Origin: CAZLGC01 sp964559275
GTDB taxonomy: Bacteria > Patescibacteriota > CALEFQ01
Length of the DNA stretch: 16,304 bases
NCBI GenBank assembly: GCA_964559275.1
Contig: CAZLGC010000021.1
Coordinates: forward strand, 1-16,304
Reading direction: 5' to 3'
Shown: piece by piece, positions 5,061 through 10,688 of the stretch
How positions within the stretch are numbered: position 1 is the stretch's first letter
Layout: each line of letters begins with the position of its first letter
Translations under genes and position numbers: made by a program
Notes under the pieces: generated by a model
What the model was told of the DNA's origin: nothing
Databases searched by the model: none
Seen by the model: only the letters and a program-made list of their open reading frames with translations

Positions 5061-6164
5061 CTAGAGCCGGAACTCTTTGTTGCGCAAAATAAGCTCCTCA
5101 CGGCCGTCCGGGTACACCAAAGTTAATTCCGGCCGCCTCATTACCCCATCATAGTGATTGAGAGCGCGCTGGTCCCCGTCATAGTTCATCCCGATAGCGA
5201 TATGTGTAGTCCCATAAGCTTTTTCGGCTTCCATCAAGGTCGGCGCTTTATCCCGCGCGTTTTCATTAAATCCGATTCCGAGTTCGCCAATTGCCCGCGA
5301 ATTTTTAATTAATTTTGGAACATCGCGCTTGGCAATTTCACCCTGACGCGATAATTTTTCGACCAATTTAATACAATTAGCAATATTTTGCTCAATTTGG
5401 CGCGCAGATGTTCCACCGCGGATATCCTCGATGAAATTGTCTTTGATAACCAGTTTGACCGGTTCCTTGATGTTTTCCATACCGGAATCAAGGTGAATGA
5501 CACCATCTAACACAATTTCACCGTTCACTTTGCCCAATTCTGGGGAAATGCAAACTTCGCCGGAGGGTATATTCCCATACAGCGACGGACGACGAAAATC
5601 ACCTTTATCAGGCATACCACGTCGGTCTTTGATTTCAATTAGTGCCTCCGAGCCGTTGGTTCTGACTTTTGCCAGCACCGCTTTGTTCAAACGTCGCTCT
5701 ATTTTGTCGCTTAAGCGCCTCATTTGCTGATAATCCACCAACACCAGCCGGCTAAAATCATCCGCGGTCACACTAGAACTCCAGGCCGAACGGATCTTGC
5801 CTTTTTCGGCTAGATATAAGACCGCCGAAGTATATTCCTTACGACCAATCCGATAGGGTTTACGCACCCCTTCCGGATCTTTGCCAAACGAATCGTGCCG
5901 AATACCTATGACCACGTCTGGTTGGCGTTTGATCGCTTCCAGCACCGCCTGATCCATGTAATCGTTGCCGGTTTTGGATTCTTGGTACATTAGATTTACC
6001 AAGGCGCCGCGATCCCGGGCAGCGTGCTGGATTTCATGCGCAATGACGTCGATACCAGGCTCGGGATTGGTAACGATCAAAACCTCTTCCCCGCGCTTGA
6101 CAGCGAAAATTTCCTCCACGGTTAGCTTGGCTGCTTGCTTGAGTTTAGTCTGATTGTACTGCAT
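5061..6164 (-). CDS. M29-type (AmpS/aminopeptidase T-like) metallo-aminopeptidase
   Basis: M29 enzymes are cytoplasmic dimeric metalloproteases that remove N-terminal residues using two divalent metals. The 367-residue length fits the family (about 360-410). The C-terminal catalytic part has the expected ligand regions in order: NIPSGEVCISPE with E203, then GIGFNENA followed by LMEAEKAYGTTHIAIG (E312 or E314, H321), and NHYDGVM (H337, Y338, D339). The N-terminal half (1-170) is a Rossmann-like domain, visible in EEVLIVTNPEPGIDVIAHEI. No signal peptide is seen. The gene stands alone between the structured-RNA terminator upstream and a hairpin downstream. The ribosome binding site is weak (TAAGG, about 10 bases upstream). 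It probably recycles peptides. Confidence 0.88.
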   Translation of the reverse strand: MQYNQTKLKQAAKLTVEEIFAVKRGEEVLIVTNPEPGIDVIAHEIQHAARDRGALVNLMYQESKTGNDYMDQAVLEAIKRQPDVVIGIRHDSFGKDPEGVRKPYRIGRKEYTSAVLYLAEKGKIRSAWSSSVTADDFSRLVLVDYQQMRRLSDKIERRLNKAVLAKVRTNGSEALIEIKDRRGMPDKGDFRRPSLYGNIPSGEVCISPELGKVNGEIVLDGVIHLDSGMENIKEPVKLVIKDNFIEDIRGGTSARQIEQNIANCIKLVEKLSRQGEIAKRDVPKLIKNSRAIGELGIGFNENARDKAPTLMEAEKAYGTTHIAIGMNYDGDQRALNHYDGVMRRPELTLVYPDGREELILRNKEFRL

Positions 6165-6180
6165 GGTTTTGTTTACCTTA

Positions 6181-6215
6181 TAAGAAAGCGAGCTCGGATG
6201 TTACCGAGCTCGCTT
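6181..6215 (-). terminator. Intrinsic terminator of the structured RNA
   Basis: A perfect 12-bp stem AAGCGAGCTCGG/CCGAGCTCGCTT (6186-6197 with 6204-6215) with a 6-nt loop. On the minus strand it is followed by TCTTAT. It lies upstream of the aminopeptidase start, so read-through could place it in that leader. Confidence 0.75.
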
Positions 6216-6353
6216 ATATCTGAGTTTAGTTAACTTTAACTAGATTTAAGACAAGCTCGGGACCAGGGCAGAATAATAAAACGATAAATCCGCCCACAAA
6301 GGTGGCCCCAAAAAGAGTTTTTCTTGTTCAAAGCTTGTCTAGTCATAATTTCT
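6181..6353 (-). ncRNA. Putative structured small RNA, about 170 nt
   Basis: A promoter (6360-6388) and a strong terminator (6186-6215) bound this unit. In between are three nested helices: 6331-6339 with 6249-6257 (9 bp), 6303-6309 with 6259-6265 (7 bp), and 6289-6295 with 6266-6272 (7 bp), with an apical loop 6273-6288. The last two helices stack without a gap on the 3' side. The 5' side has a 21-nt bulge. A 36-codon frame starting MTRQALNKKNSFWG (start near 6343) exists but has no ribosome binding site, so RNA function is preferred. It matches no family I can name. The length resembles 6S RNA, but the asymmetric bulge does not fit 6S, and no SRP RNA signature loop is present. Confidence 0.5.
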
Positions 6354-6359
6354 GCAGCC

Positions 6360-6388
6360 ACTTTATCAGAGTAAAGCGATCGTGTCAA
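6360..6388 (-). promoter_or_regulatory. Promoter of the putative structured RNA
   Basis: Minus strand: TTGACA (6388-6383), 17-bp spacer, TAAAGT (6365-6360). It follows the terminator of the micropeptide gene by under 20 bp. Confidence 0.6.
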
Positions 6389-6405
6389 ACCTACTTTTAC
6401 ACAAA

Positions 6406-6432
6406 GCAAAAGGTGCCCCAAACTGAGGCACC
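6406..6432 (-). terminator. Terminator of the micropeptide gene
   Basis: GGTGCC/GGCACC (6427-6432 with 6412-6417) around a 9-nt loop. On the minus strand it is followed by TTTTGC. It lies 14 bp past the micropeptide stop codon. Confidence 0.65.
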
Positions 6433-6445
6433 ATTGTGGAAAGCT

Positions 6446-6547
6446 TCAGAGACGACGTTGTCGACGACGAATCTGCAGACAGTGCTTGATCGAAATCAAG
6501 ACGGAAACAATGAACACTAACGTACCAAGAAGCTCCAACTTGCTCAT
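6446..6547 (-). CDS. 33-residue single-span membrane micropeptide with basic tail
   Basis: The peptide starts MSKLELLGTLVFIVSVLISI: one hydrophobic segment (about residues 5-20). The rest is a strongly basic tail ending RRRQRRL. Support comes from context: a near-consensus promoter (6580-6607), AGGAGG (6560-6555) seven bases before the ATG, and a terminator directly after the stop, making a complete one-gene unit. The shape (short, one helix, positive C-terminus) recalls small membrane toxins of type I systems and small membrane regulators, but no sequence family is recognised and no antisense RNA is evident. It is transcribed divergently from smpB, with the two -35 boxes only 2 bp apart, so the two may be co-regulated. 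The neighbouring structured RNA lies downstream on the same strand. Confidence 0.65.
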   Translation of the reverse strand: MSKLELLGTLVFIVSVLISIKHCLQIRRRQRRL

Positions 6548-6579
6548 AGTGACCCCTCCTCATGGCGACAAGTAGCCAC

Positions 6580-6607
6580 ATTATACCTGATTAGAGATTA
6601 ACGTCAA
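6580..6607 (-). promoter_or_regulatory. Promoter of the micropeptide gene
   Basis: Minus strand: TTGACG (6607-6602), 16-bp spacer, consensus TATAAT (6585-6580). Predicted start is near 6573, giving a leader of about 26 nt with a strong ribosome binding site. Confidence 0.8.
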
Positions 6608-6609
6608 GC

Positions 6610-6638
6610 TTCACTTTTTGTTATTTAACGCGTAGAAT
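6610..6638 (+). promoter_or_regulatory. smpB promoter implying a leaderless transcript
   Basis: TTCACT (6610-6615), 17-bp spacer, TAGAAT (6633-6638). The predicted start (6645-6647) coincides with the smpB ATG at 6647, and there is no ribosome binding site. Confidence 0.65.
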
Positions 6639-6646
6639 AAGTATAT

Positions 6647-7111
6647 ATGGGTAAATTTCTCGCCAAAAACCGACTCGCCTATCGCGATTACAAAATCCTC
6701 GATACTTTTGAGGCTGGCTTAGTTTTGAAAGGCTATGAAGTAAAAGCTATTCGTGAAGGCGGCGCGAACCTTAAAGGGGCGTATGTGACGCTAAAACAGA
6801 CGCGAAAAGATATCCCTGAAGTTTGGCTAATAAACGCTAATATACCACTGTACAGCAAAGCCAGCCCGAAGATAAAGTATGATCCCACCCAGTCTAGAAA
6901 GCTGCTTCTCAAAAAGTCTGAAATAAATGATCTAATAGGCAAAAAGCAGGAAAAAGGCTTGACTTTTGTACCCTTGACGTTTTATAGTAAAAGAGGTAGA
7001 ATAAAACTTACGATCGGAATCGGCCGCAGCAAGAAGAAGCACGACAAGCGCGAAGACCTCAAAAAACGTGATGCTGAACGCGATATCCGCCGCGCCCTGC
7101 GGCAAAAATGA
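6647..7111 (+). CDS. smpB: SsrA-binding protein SmpB
   Basis: SmpB binds the tRNA-like domain of tmRNA and delivers it to stalled ribosomes. The 154-residue protein has the standard landmarks: KNRLAYRDYKILDTFEAGLVL (7-27), GYEVKAIREG (29-38) with GANLKGAYV, a beta-barrel core, and the C-terminal basic tail KKKHDKREDLKKRDAERDI that inserts in the mRNA channel. The length is normal. The start ATG is fixed by homology and by the promoter, whose predicted transcription start falls on it. tmRNA, its partner, begins 101 bp downstream on the same strand, so the two are probably co-transcribed. The region between them contains low-complexity sequence and a large hairpin. Confidence 0.98.
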   Translation: MGKFLAKNRLAYRDYKILDTFEAGLVLKGYEVKAIREGGANLKGAYVTLKQTRKDIPEVWLINANIPLYSKASPKIKYDPTQSRKLLLKKSEINDLIGKKQEKGLTFVPLTFYSKRGRIKLTIGIGRSKKKHDKREDLKKRDAERDIRRALRQK

Positions 7112-7178
7112 TTTGGAGTTCAGGTTTTGGGTGTGAGATTGCTTTGGGCTTTGAATTTTGAAATTTGAGTTTGGATTT

Positions 7179-7215
7179 CCCCCAGATTGAAAATCTCTGA
7201 TTTTCAATCTGGGGG
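7179..7215 (+). promoter_or_regulatory. 16-bp hairpin overlapping the 5' end of tmRNA
   Basis: CCCCCAGATTGAAAAT (7179-7194) pairs perfectly with 7200-7215 around the loop CTCTG. The last three G of the 3' arm are the first bases of mature tmRNA, which must pair with its 3' end in the acceptor stem. There is no U-run, so this is more likely a processing or folding element of pre-tmRNA than a terminator of smpB. Confidence 0.7.
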
Positions 7216-7599
7216 GATGCCAGGCTTCGATGGATACGTCCAGTTTCATCGGGCAGGTAGAGTTTTGCCAAGCCAACTCTCTAAACTTACTTGGCACACA
7301 CAAATGTCAAATCATTTGTTAGCAAACTGAAGATGGCTTTTGCCCCTTCATTTGCACCTGCTGTTGCCTAAAACCAACAGCTATCTCGCCTACTTGACCT
7401 GACAGGCAGGACCGAGGTATCACACTTTCAGGAGTAGATAACGCTAGTGCCCACTAGTGTTCTCGAAATCTTCGGGCTAGACGAAATACTTTTTGGGACA
7501 CTTTGAGGTATTTTGTCGAATCAAAGTAAGTGTTCTAAACCTGTAGAACGATAAGCTAATCGTGTTCAGACGGGGGTTCAACTCCCCCCATCTCCACCA
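7213..7599 (+). ncRNA. ssrA: Transfer-messenger RNA (tmRNA)
   Basis: tmRNA rescues stalled ribosomes by acting as tRNA-Ala and then as a short mRNA. The 5' end GGGGATG pairs with CATCTCC at the 3' end (one G-T pair), followed by A and an encoded CCA. The T arm is CGGGGGTTCAACTCCCCC. An H-type pseudoknot upstream of the tag frame pairs GGCA/TGCC and AGAGTT/AACTCT. The resume codon is about 13 nt after it, close to standard spacing. The overall length of 387 nt is normal for one-piece tmRNA. It is not permuted. The structured repeat copy B begins at the next base. Confidence 0.96.
7294..7371 (+). other. tmRNA tag reading frame, predicted 25-residue tag
   Basis: Starting at GCA (7294-7296), the frame reads AHTNVKSFVSKLK, then MAFAPSFAPAVA, and ends at TAA (7369-7371). 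A GCA resume codon and a small hydrophobic C-terminus (AVA) are normal for proteolysis tags, but 25 residues is long. The frame is chosen from the only suitable stop and the spacing to the pseudoknot. A later resume codon would shorten the tag. Confidence 0.65.
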
Positions 7600-7703
7600 C
7601 GTCGTACACGCATTGCGGCTTCCGTGAGCGTCGCTGAAGCGACACTCACTTCAGCCTCCAGGCGTGTACTCCTCTTCCGAATAAATTGTGCGCAATTTAT
7701 TCG
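7600..7703 (+). repeat. Structured repeat, copy B, directly after the CCA end of tmRNA
   Basis: Same architecture as copy A. The outer stem GTACACGC/GCGTGTAC (7604-7611 with 7662-7669) is perfect. Inside are GGCT/AGCC, a 3x3 loop, then GTGAG/CTCAC and GTCGC/GCGAC. The conserved linker ACTCCTCTTCCG is followed by a perfect hairpin CGAATAAATTG/CAATTTATTCG (7678-7688 with 7693-7703). The last hairpin contains the only TTG and the nearest ATT candidate start codons of infC. Confidence 0.85.
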
Positions 7704-8282
7704 AGAGCGGTCACGACGACTACGAGTAACGCAAAACCTATCCTTCTTAGCAAAAAAATCAAGGTCAACCACCAGATCCGGGCACCAGAAGTGCGCGTTA
7801 TTGATGACGCCGGTAAACAAGTAGGGGTGATGCCAAAGGCGGAGGCGATGCAACTAGCCAAGGACAAGGGTCTAGACCTAGTCGAGGTCTCCTCCCAAGC
7901 TAAACCCCCGGTTTGTCGCTTGATGGACTACGGACAACACAAGTATCGCCTGGAGAAACAAAAGCGTAAATCTAAGGCCAAGACAAAGAAAGTCGAAACC
8001 AAAGGCGTCCGTATTGGGCTCAGAACCGGAGACCATGATCTTCAGTTCAAAGCTAAGCAAGCCAATAAGTTCCTAGGAGAGGGTCACCGCCTGAAAATTG
8101 AATTTGTTCTTAAAGGAAGGGAAAAAGTTCACCGCGATCTAGCCGAGGAAAAACTTGACGAATTCGTCCGAAACATGATAGAAACAAAGACAGTCACCAT
8201 CCAAAAACCAAAGTTTATGGGAATGGGTCTGGTGACGATTGTGGCCGCTGAAGGCAATAGTGCTGCTATTGCCGGCAAGTAA
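7686..8282 (+). CDS. infC: Translation initiation factor IF-3
   Basis: IF-3 binds the 30S subunit, prevents 50S joining and checks the initiator tRNA. The N-terminal domain is plain from KVNHQIRAPEVRVIDDAGKQ through MDYGQHKYRLEKQ, then a lysine-rich linker and the C-terminal domain with GVRIGLRTGDHDLQFK and GHRLKIEFVLKGRE. The start is uncertain: no ATG or GTG occurs in frame before the conserved domain. Candidates are TTG at 7686, ATT at 7695 (AUU is the known autoregulated infC start in E. coli) and ATC at 7740. The first two lie in opposite arms of the final hairpin of the structured repeat, so the start may be masked by RNA structure. No Shine-Dalgarno sequence is seen. Gene order infC-rpmI-rplT is the classic ribosomal operon. 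Confidence 0.95.
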   Translation: MCAIYSRAVTTTTSNAKPILLSKKIKVNHQIRAPEVRVIDDAGKQVGVMPKAEAMQLAKDKGLDLVEVSSQAKPPVCRLMDYGQHKYRLEKQKRKSKAKTKKVETKGVRIGLRTGDHDLQFKAKQANKFLGEGHRLKIEFVLKGREKVHRDLAEEKLDEFVRNMIETKTVTIQKPKFMGMGLVTIVAAEGNSAAIAGK

Positions 8283-8327
8283 TAAATCAATATCTTCGTT
8301 CGTATATCTTTTTTTATACCCAACTAG

Positions 8328-8510
8328 ATGAAAACTAACCGCAGCGCCCAGAAGCGCTTTAAGAAAACCAAGAAGGGCAAGATCCTGCGCCGCTATACCT
8401 CGCAAGACCACTTTAACGCGCGCGAGAAAGGCAAGCAGAAGCGCCGCAAGCGCCGCCGGGAAACAGCCGCCAAACAAGATCAGAAAAATCTTAAGAAATT
8501 ACTGAAATAA
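8328..8510 (+). CDS. rpmI: 50S ribosomal protein bL35
   Basis: This 60-residue, highly basic protein opens MKTNRSAQKRFKKTKKGKI, matching the bL35 N-terminus (K-x-x-S-A-x-K-R-F-K-x-T-x-x-G-K-I). It lacks the usual MPK lead-in, so it is a few residues shorter than average. It sits 45 bp after infC and 5 bp before rplT. No Shine-Dalgarno sequence is visible. The first ATG is supported by the homology start. Confidence 0.96.
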   Translation: MKTNRSAQKRFKKTKKGKILRRYTSQDHFNAREKGKQKRRKRRRETAAKQDQKNLKKLLK

Positions 8511-8515
8511 AACAT

Positions 8516-8869
8516 ATGGCCAGAGTGAAACGCGGCGTTGCCGCCAAAAAACGCAAGAAACGAATCCTCAAAAGAGCTAAGGGATATCTACACGGGCGTA
8601 AAAAACTCATTAAGCAAGCCAAAGAAGCTACCCAGAAAGCAGGTAAGCGAGCTTACGTTGGCCGCAAAACCAAAAAGCGAGCCAAACGACGTCTGTGGCA
8701 AATACGCATTAACGCTGCCACCCGCGCGGCCGGTATGAACTACAGCCGTTTCATCAGCGCCCTGAAAAAAGAAAAAATCGCTGTTAACCGCAAGATGCTG
8801 GCCGAGATGGCTGTCAATGAACCGGCTGCTCTGAAAGCCCTGATTGCCGAAGTAAAACCAAAGAAATAA
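8516..8869 (+). CDS. rplT: 50S ribosomal protein bL20
   Basis: bL20 binds 23S rRNA early in 50S assembly and in several bacteria represses its own operon by binding the leader or intergenic RNA. The 117-residue protein has the family signature: MARVKRGVAAKKRKKRIL, then AKGYLHGRKKLIKQAK, the central RLWQIRINAATRAAGMNYS, and a C-terminal domain with NRKMLAEMA. Length is normal. It ends the infC-rpmI-rplT operon, followed after 7 bp by a strong terminator. Confidence 0.98.
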   Translation: MARVKRGVAAKKRKKRILKRAKGYLHGRKKLIKQAKEATQKAGKRAYVGRKTKKRAKRRLWQIRINAATRAAGMNYSRFISALKKEKIAVNRKMLAEMAVNEPAALKALIAEVKPKK

Positions 8870-8876
8870 CGATACT

Positions 8877-8904
8877 AAAAAAGCCCCCGTCGGGGGCTTT
8901 TTTT
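8877..8904. terminator. Bidirectional terminator between rplT and the ferredoxin gene
   Basis: AAAAAAGCCCCC and GGGGGCTTTTTTT flank a GTC loop. The U-run is good on both strands, so it can end the rplT operon (plus) and the pilus/ferredoxin operon (minus). Confidence 0.95.
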
Positions 8905-8916
8905 ATTTGAAATCAA

Positions 8917-9114
8917 TTATCCTTGCCACTTGATGATATTCACCGGGCATTCGCCAATTGCCCGATCGACAGCTGAGGCATCTTTTTCATAGTCAGGCAG
9001 TGAAATAACTTCTGATTTTCCGTCTGCCCCAACCTTGAATACCGTGGGAGCTACCGCCTGGCAATTGCCGCAGGCAATGCAATTATCTCTAGGATTTATT
9101 ACTGGTCGACGCAT
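8917..9114 (-). CDS. Short single-cluster [4Fe-4S] ferredoxin
   Basis: The 65-residue soluble protein carries CIACGNC (residues 12-18), the C-x2-C-x2-C half of a 4Fe-4S site, and CPV near residue 56 for the fourth ligand. Only four cysteines are present, as in monocluster ferredoxins of the Thermotoga/Desulfovibrio type. The acidic middle (DYEKDASAVDRAI) is usual. It should carry one electron at low potential in the cytoplasm; no partner enzyme is in the window. It starts 8 bp after the stop of the PsbP-like gene, so it appears to be the last gene of the pilus operon. No strong ribosome binding site is present. Confidence 0.92.
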   Translation of the reverse strand: MRRPVINPRDNCIACGNCQAVAPTVFKVGADGKSEVISLPDYEKDASAVDRAIGECPVNIIKWQG

Positions 9115-9122
9115 ATTTTTTA

Positions 9123-9770
9123 CTAAAAGCTGAAGTCAACGGTCCCTAGCATCTGCTCAAACAAATCACGATTTTCCGGACCGGCTGACTGGAAAATAAT
9201 AGCTGAGTCCCCTTTCCTTACCATGACAACGTCTTCATGTAGGTTATCCCCGCCTTCCAGGGGCGTTGCCAATAACAAACGCAGTGCCCGGACACCATCG
9301 ACAATAGTTTCTGATCGGGACAAGACCAACCCTCTGTCTTCCCATTGCTCGGCAATAGCGTCGAGGTTCGGTTGATCAGAAATCGGTTGGACATTGATTG
9401 TTACGTTAGTTCCCATCTCACCGCGCTGACCAGGTTTAATAAAACTTACCAGTGTTTTAGCTTCCGATTGATTTAGTAGATCCGTACCCCGAGCGTTCAC
9501 CTGTAATTCCAGTGGATAGCGAATCGAAAGACCATATTCATCATTCGCGAAAACCGGCCACTCCCGATAAATTTCCGTCTGTTCGCGACGGGATTCATCA
9601 TCAGCCCCGGTGACGGCACCTTCTTTCTGAGCCGTTATTAAGTCACTGCCGCGAGCAGTTAAGCGCGGTCCGTACTGAGCTATTTGGAGCTGGCTGGTAT
9701 AAGGATAAGCTAGACTAAAAATACCGACTGCTAGAATGGCTACGACTGAAAAAATTATCAGTTTTTTCAT
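9123..9770 (-). CDS. Membrane-anchored protein with PsbP/DcrB-like domain
   Basis: I start at the ATG at 9770 because MKKLIIFSVVAILAVGIFSL is a clean N-terminal anchor. A start at 9824 would overlap the upstream gene and add a charged stretch. The protein has 215 residues: membrane segment 4-21, a polar linker to about 75, then an alpha/beta domain from YGLSIRYPLELQVNARG to the end (EQMLGTVDFSF). The opening (compact strand with YP), the middle VTINVQPI, and the closing il.t..F.F pattern recall the PsbP/DcrB (Mog1-like) fold. That is a weak assignment. No lipobox cysteine is present. A TTGACA lies 48 bp upstream, so it may have its own promoter as well as read-through from the pilus genes. 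Confidence 0.65.
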   Translation of the reverse strand: MKKLIIFSVVAILAVGIFSLAYPYTSQLQIAQYGPRLTARGSDLITAQKEGAVTGADDESRREQTEIYREWPVFANDEYGLSIRYPLELQVNARGTDLLNQSEAKTLVSFIKPGQRGEMGTNVTINVQPISDQPNLDAIAEQWEDRGLVLSRSETIVDGVRALRLLLATPLEGGDNLHEDVVMVRKGDSAIIFQSAGPENRDLFEQMLGTVDFSF

Positions 9771-9795
9771 ATTTTTTTTCTTAAGGGTTCTTTTT

Positions 9796-9824
9796 ACGCT
9801 AGCACGCGAAACGAGTTTTGTCAA
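9796..9824 (-). promoter_or_regulatory. Possible internal promoter before the PsbP-like gene
   Basis: Minus strand: consensus TTGACA (9824-9819), 17-bp spacer, weak -10 TAGCGT (9801-9796) preceded by TGC, as in an extended -10. It begins within the last codons of the upstream gene. Confidence 0.4.
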
Positions 9825-10123
9825 TACAGATTTCGCTGTTCGATTTCCGATTTAACTTTATTGAATTCAGCTTCATCAATTTGCAGCCGGTAGACCTCCA
9901 GTTGTTCCACACTGGGTGTTATGGCTTCCACATAAGAGCCGTATATCAGATCGAAGGCCAAATATCCCCAGGCTGCCAGTGCTCCCACGACTAAAACCGT
10001 CATAAGCAGAACTAAGCCACGCCATTTTTTGATGGGTTGCGGAACTGATTTTGACTGCCTTTGCCATGACTGCACTGGCGAAGTCGGGACTTTTTCTTTG
10101 TTAGGTTTGCTAGCAGCGTCCAT
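9821..10123 (-). CDS. 100-residue single-span membrane protein in the pilus operon
   Basis: This gene has no recognised family. Residues 1-34 are polar and basic (cytoplasmic by the positive-inside rule), 36-58 form a membrane helix, and 59-100 are an acidic, helical outside segment (EQLEVYRLQIDEAEFNKV). The layout resembles small bitopic partners of PilN/PilO in alignment complexes, but it has no PilP-like lipobox or beta domain. It lies 7 bp after pilO in the same operon, which is the position where pilP is found in other bacteria. A role in the pilus inner-membrane platform is inferred from position only. Confidence 0.75.
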   Translation of the reverse strand: MDAASKPNKEKVPTSPVQSWQRQSKSVPQPIKKWRGLVLLMTVLVVGALAAWGYLAFDLIYGSYVEAITPSVEQLEVYRLQIDEAEFNKVKSEIEQRNLY

Positions 10124-10130
10124 ATTATAA

Positions 10131-10688
10131 TTAGCTAGGCTGGAGATATATCAGAAGTTCGAGCTGGGCATTAATGCCATCCTCAACCTTGCCCCCCTCT
10201 TCGGTGATAGTATATTTCAGATCGTATTCGAGACCCTTTTCCTGTATAAAATAACGTAGGTTTTCCAAACGTTTTAGATATTCCTCTAGGGCACCCTTGC
10301 TGCCACGCAACTGCACATTAACCGGCACTGCCAAGCGTTCTCCGTCAGAAACAGTCTGATCAGAAACTTCAACTGTCTGAGTTAACCCCACTTCAGCGGC
10401 AATTTTTTCCAGCTGGTCAATTACCTTGAAGACGTCCTGCAGCGGTGGTAGTGATTCTTGCAACAACGGAATGTCAGCCTCGATTTTGGCTAAGTTGCTT
10501 TCCATTCGGGAAAGATCATATTCAGCGCCCAAAAGAGTTTCGTAACGACTCCGGACATCTCCGTTTTCGGTAACTACCAAATCAATCTCCGGCACCAGCC
10601 AATAATACATAACCAAAATTCCGCCGGCAACTATTAGAATTATGATCAGCATCCGAGAAACTATAAATTTTCGCAGTGCTTTGAACAT
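10131..10688 (-). CDS. pilO: Type IV pilus inner-membrane platform protein PilO
   Basis: PilO pairs with PilN in the periplasm-side ring of the pilus alignment complex. The 185-residue protein has the family layout: a short basic N-terminus, a membrane helix (12-32), a coiled coil (about 45-75, around LAKIEADIPLLQESLPPLQD), and a ferredoxin-like domain with VPVNVQLRGSKGALEEYLKRLENL, typical of PilO. It starts inside the stop codon of the PilM-PilN fusion (TAATG overlap), indicating translational coupling. Confidence 0.88.
   Translation of the reverse strand: MFKALRKFIVSRMLIIILIVAGGILVMYYWLVPEIDLVVTENGDVRSRYETLLGAEYDLSRMESNLAKIEADIPLLQESLPPLQDVFKVIDQLEKIAAEVGLTQTVEVSDQTVSDGERLAVPVNVQLRGSKGALEEYLKRLENLRYFIQEKGLEYDLKYTITEEGGKVEDGINAQLELLIYLQPS

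Noticed and set aside
6181..6353. 6S RNA or SRP RNA as identity of the structured RNA
   Set aside because: No SRP signature loop, and the large bulge is on one side only, unlike the symmetric central bubble of 6S. It is left unnamed.
525..7703. Composite transposon or inverted-repeat-flanked island bounded by repeat copies A and B
   Set aside because: The copies are in opposite orientation about 7 kb apart, but each is tied to an RNA gene end. The genes between them are ordinary chromosomal genes, with no transposase or integrase.
7578..7853. Minus-strand 91-codon frame across the end of tmRNA and the start of infC
   Set aside because: It runs antisense to tmRNA, the structured repeat and the conserved IF-3 N-terminus, with no family similarity.
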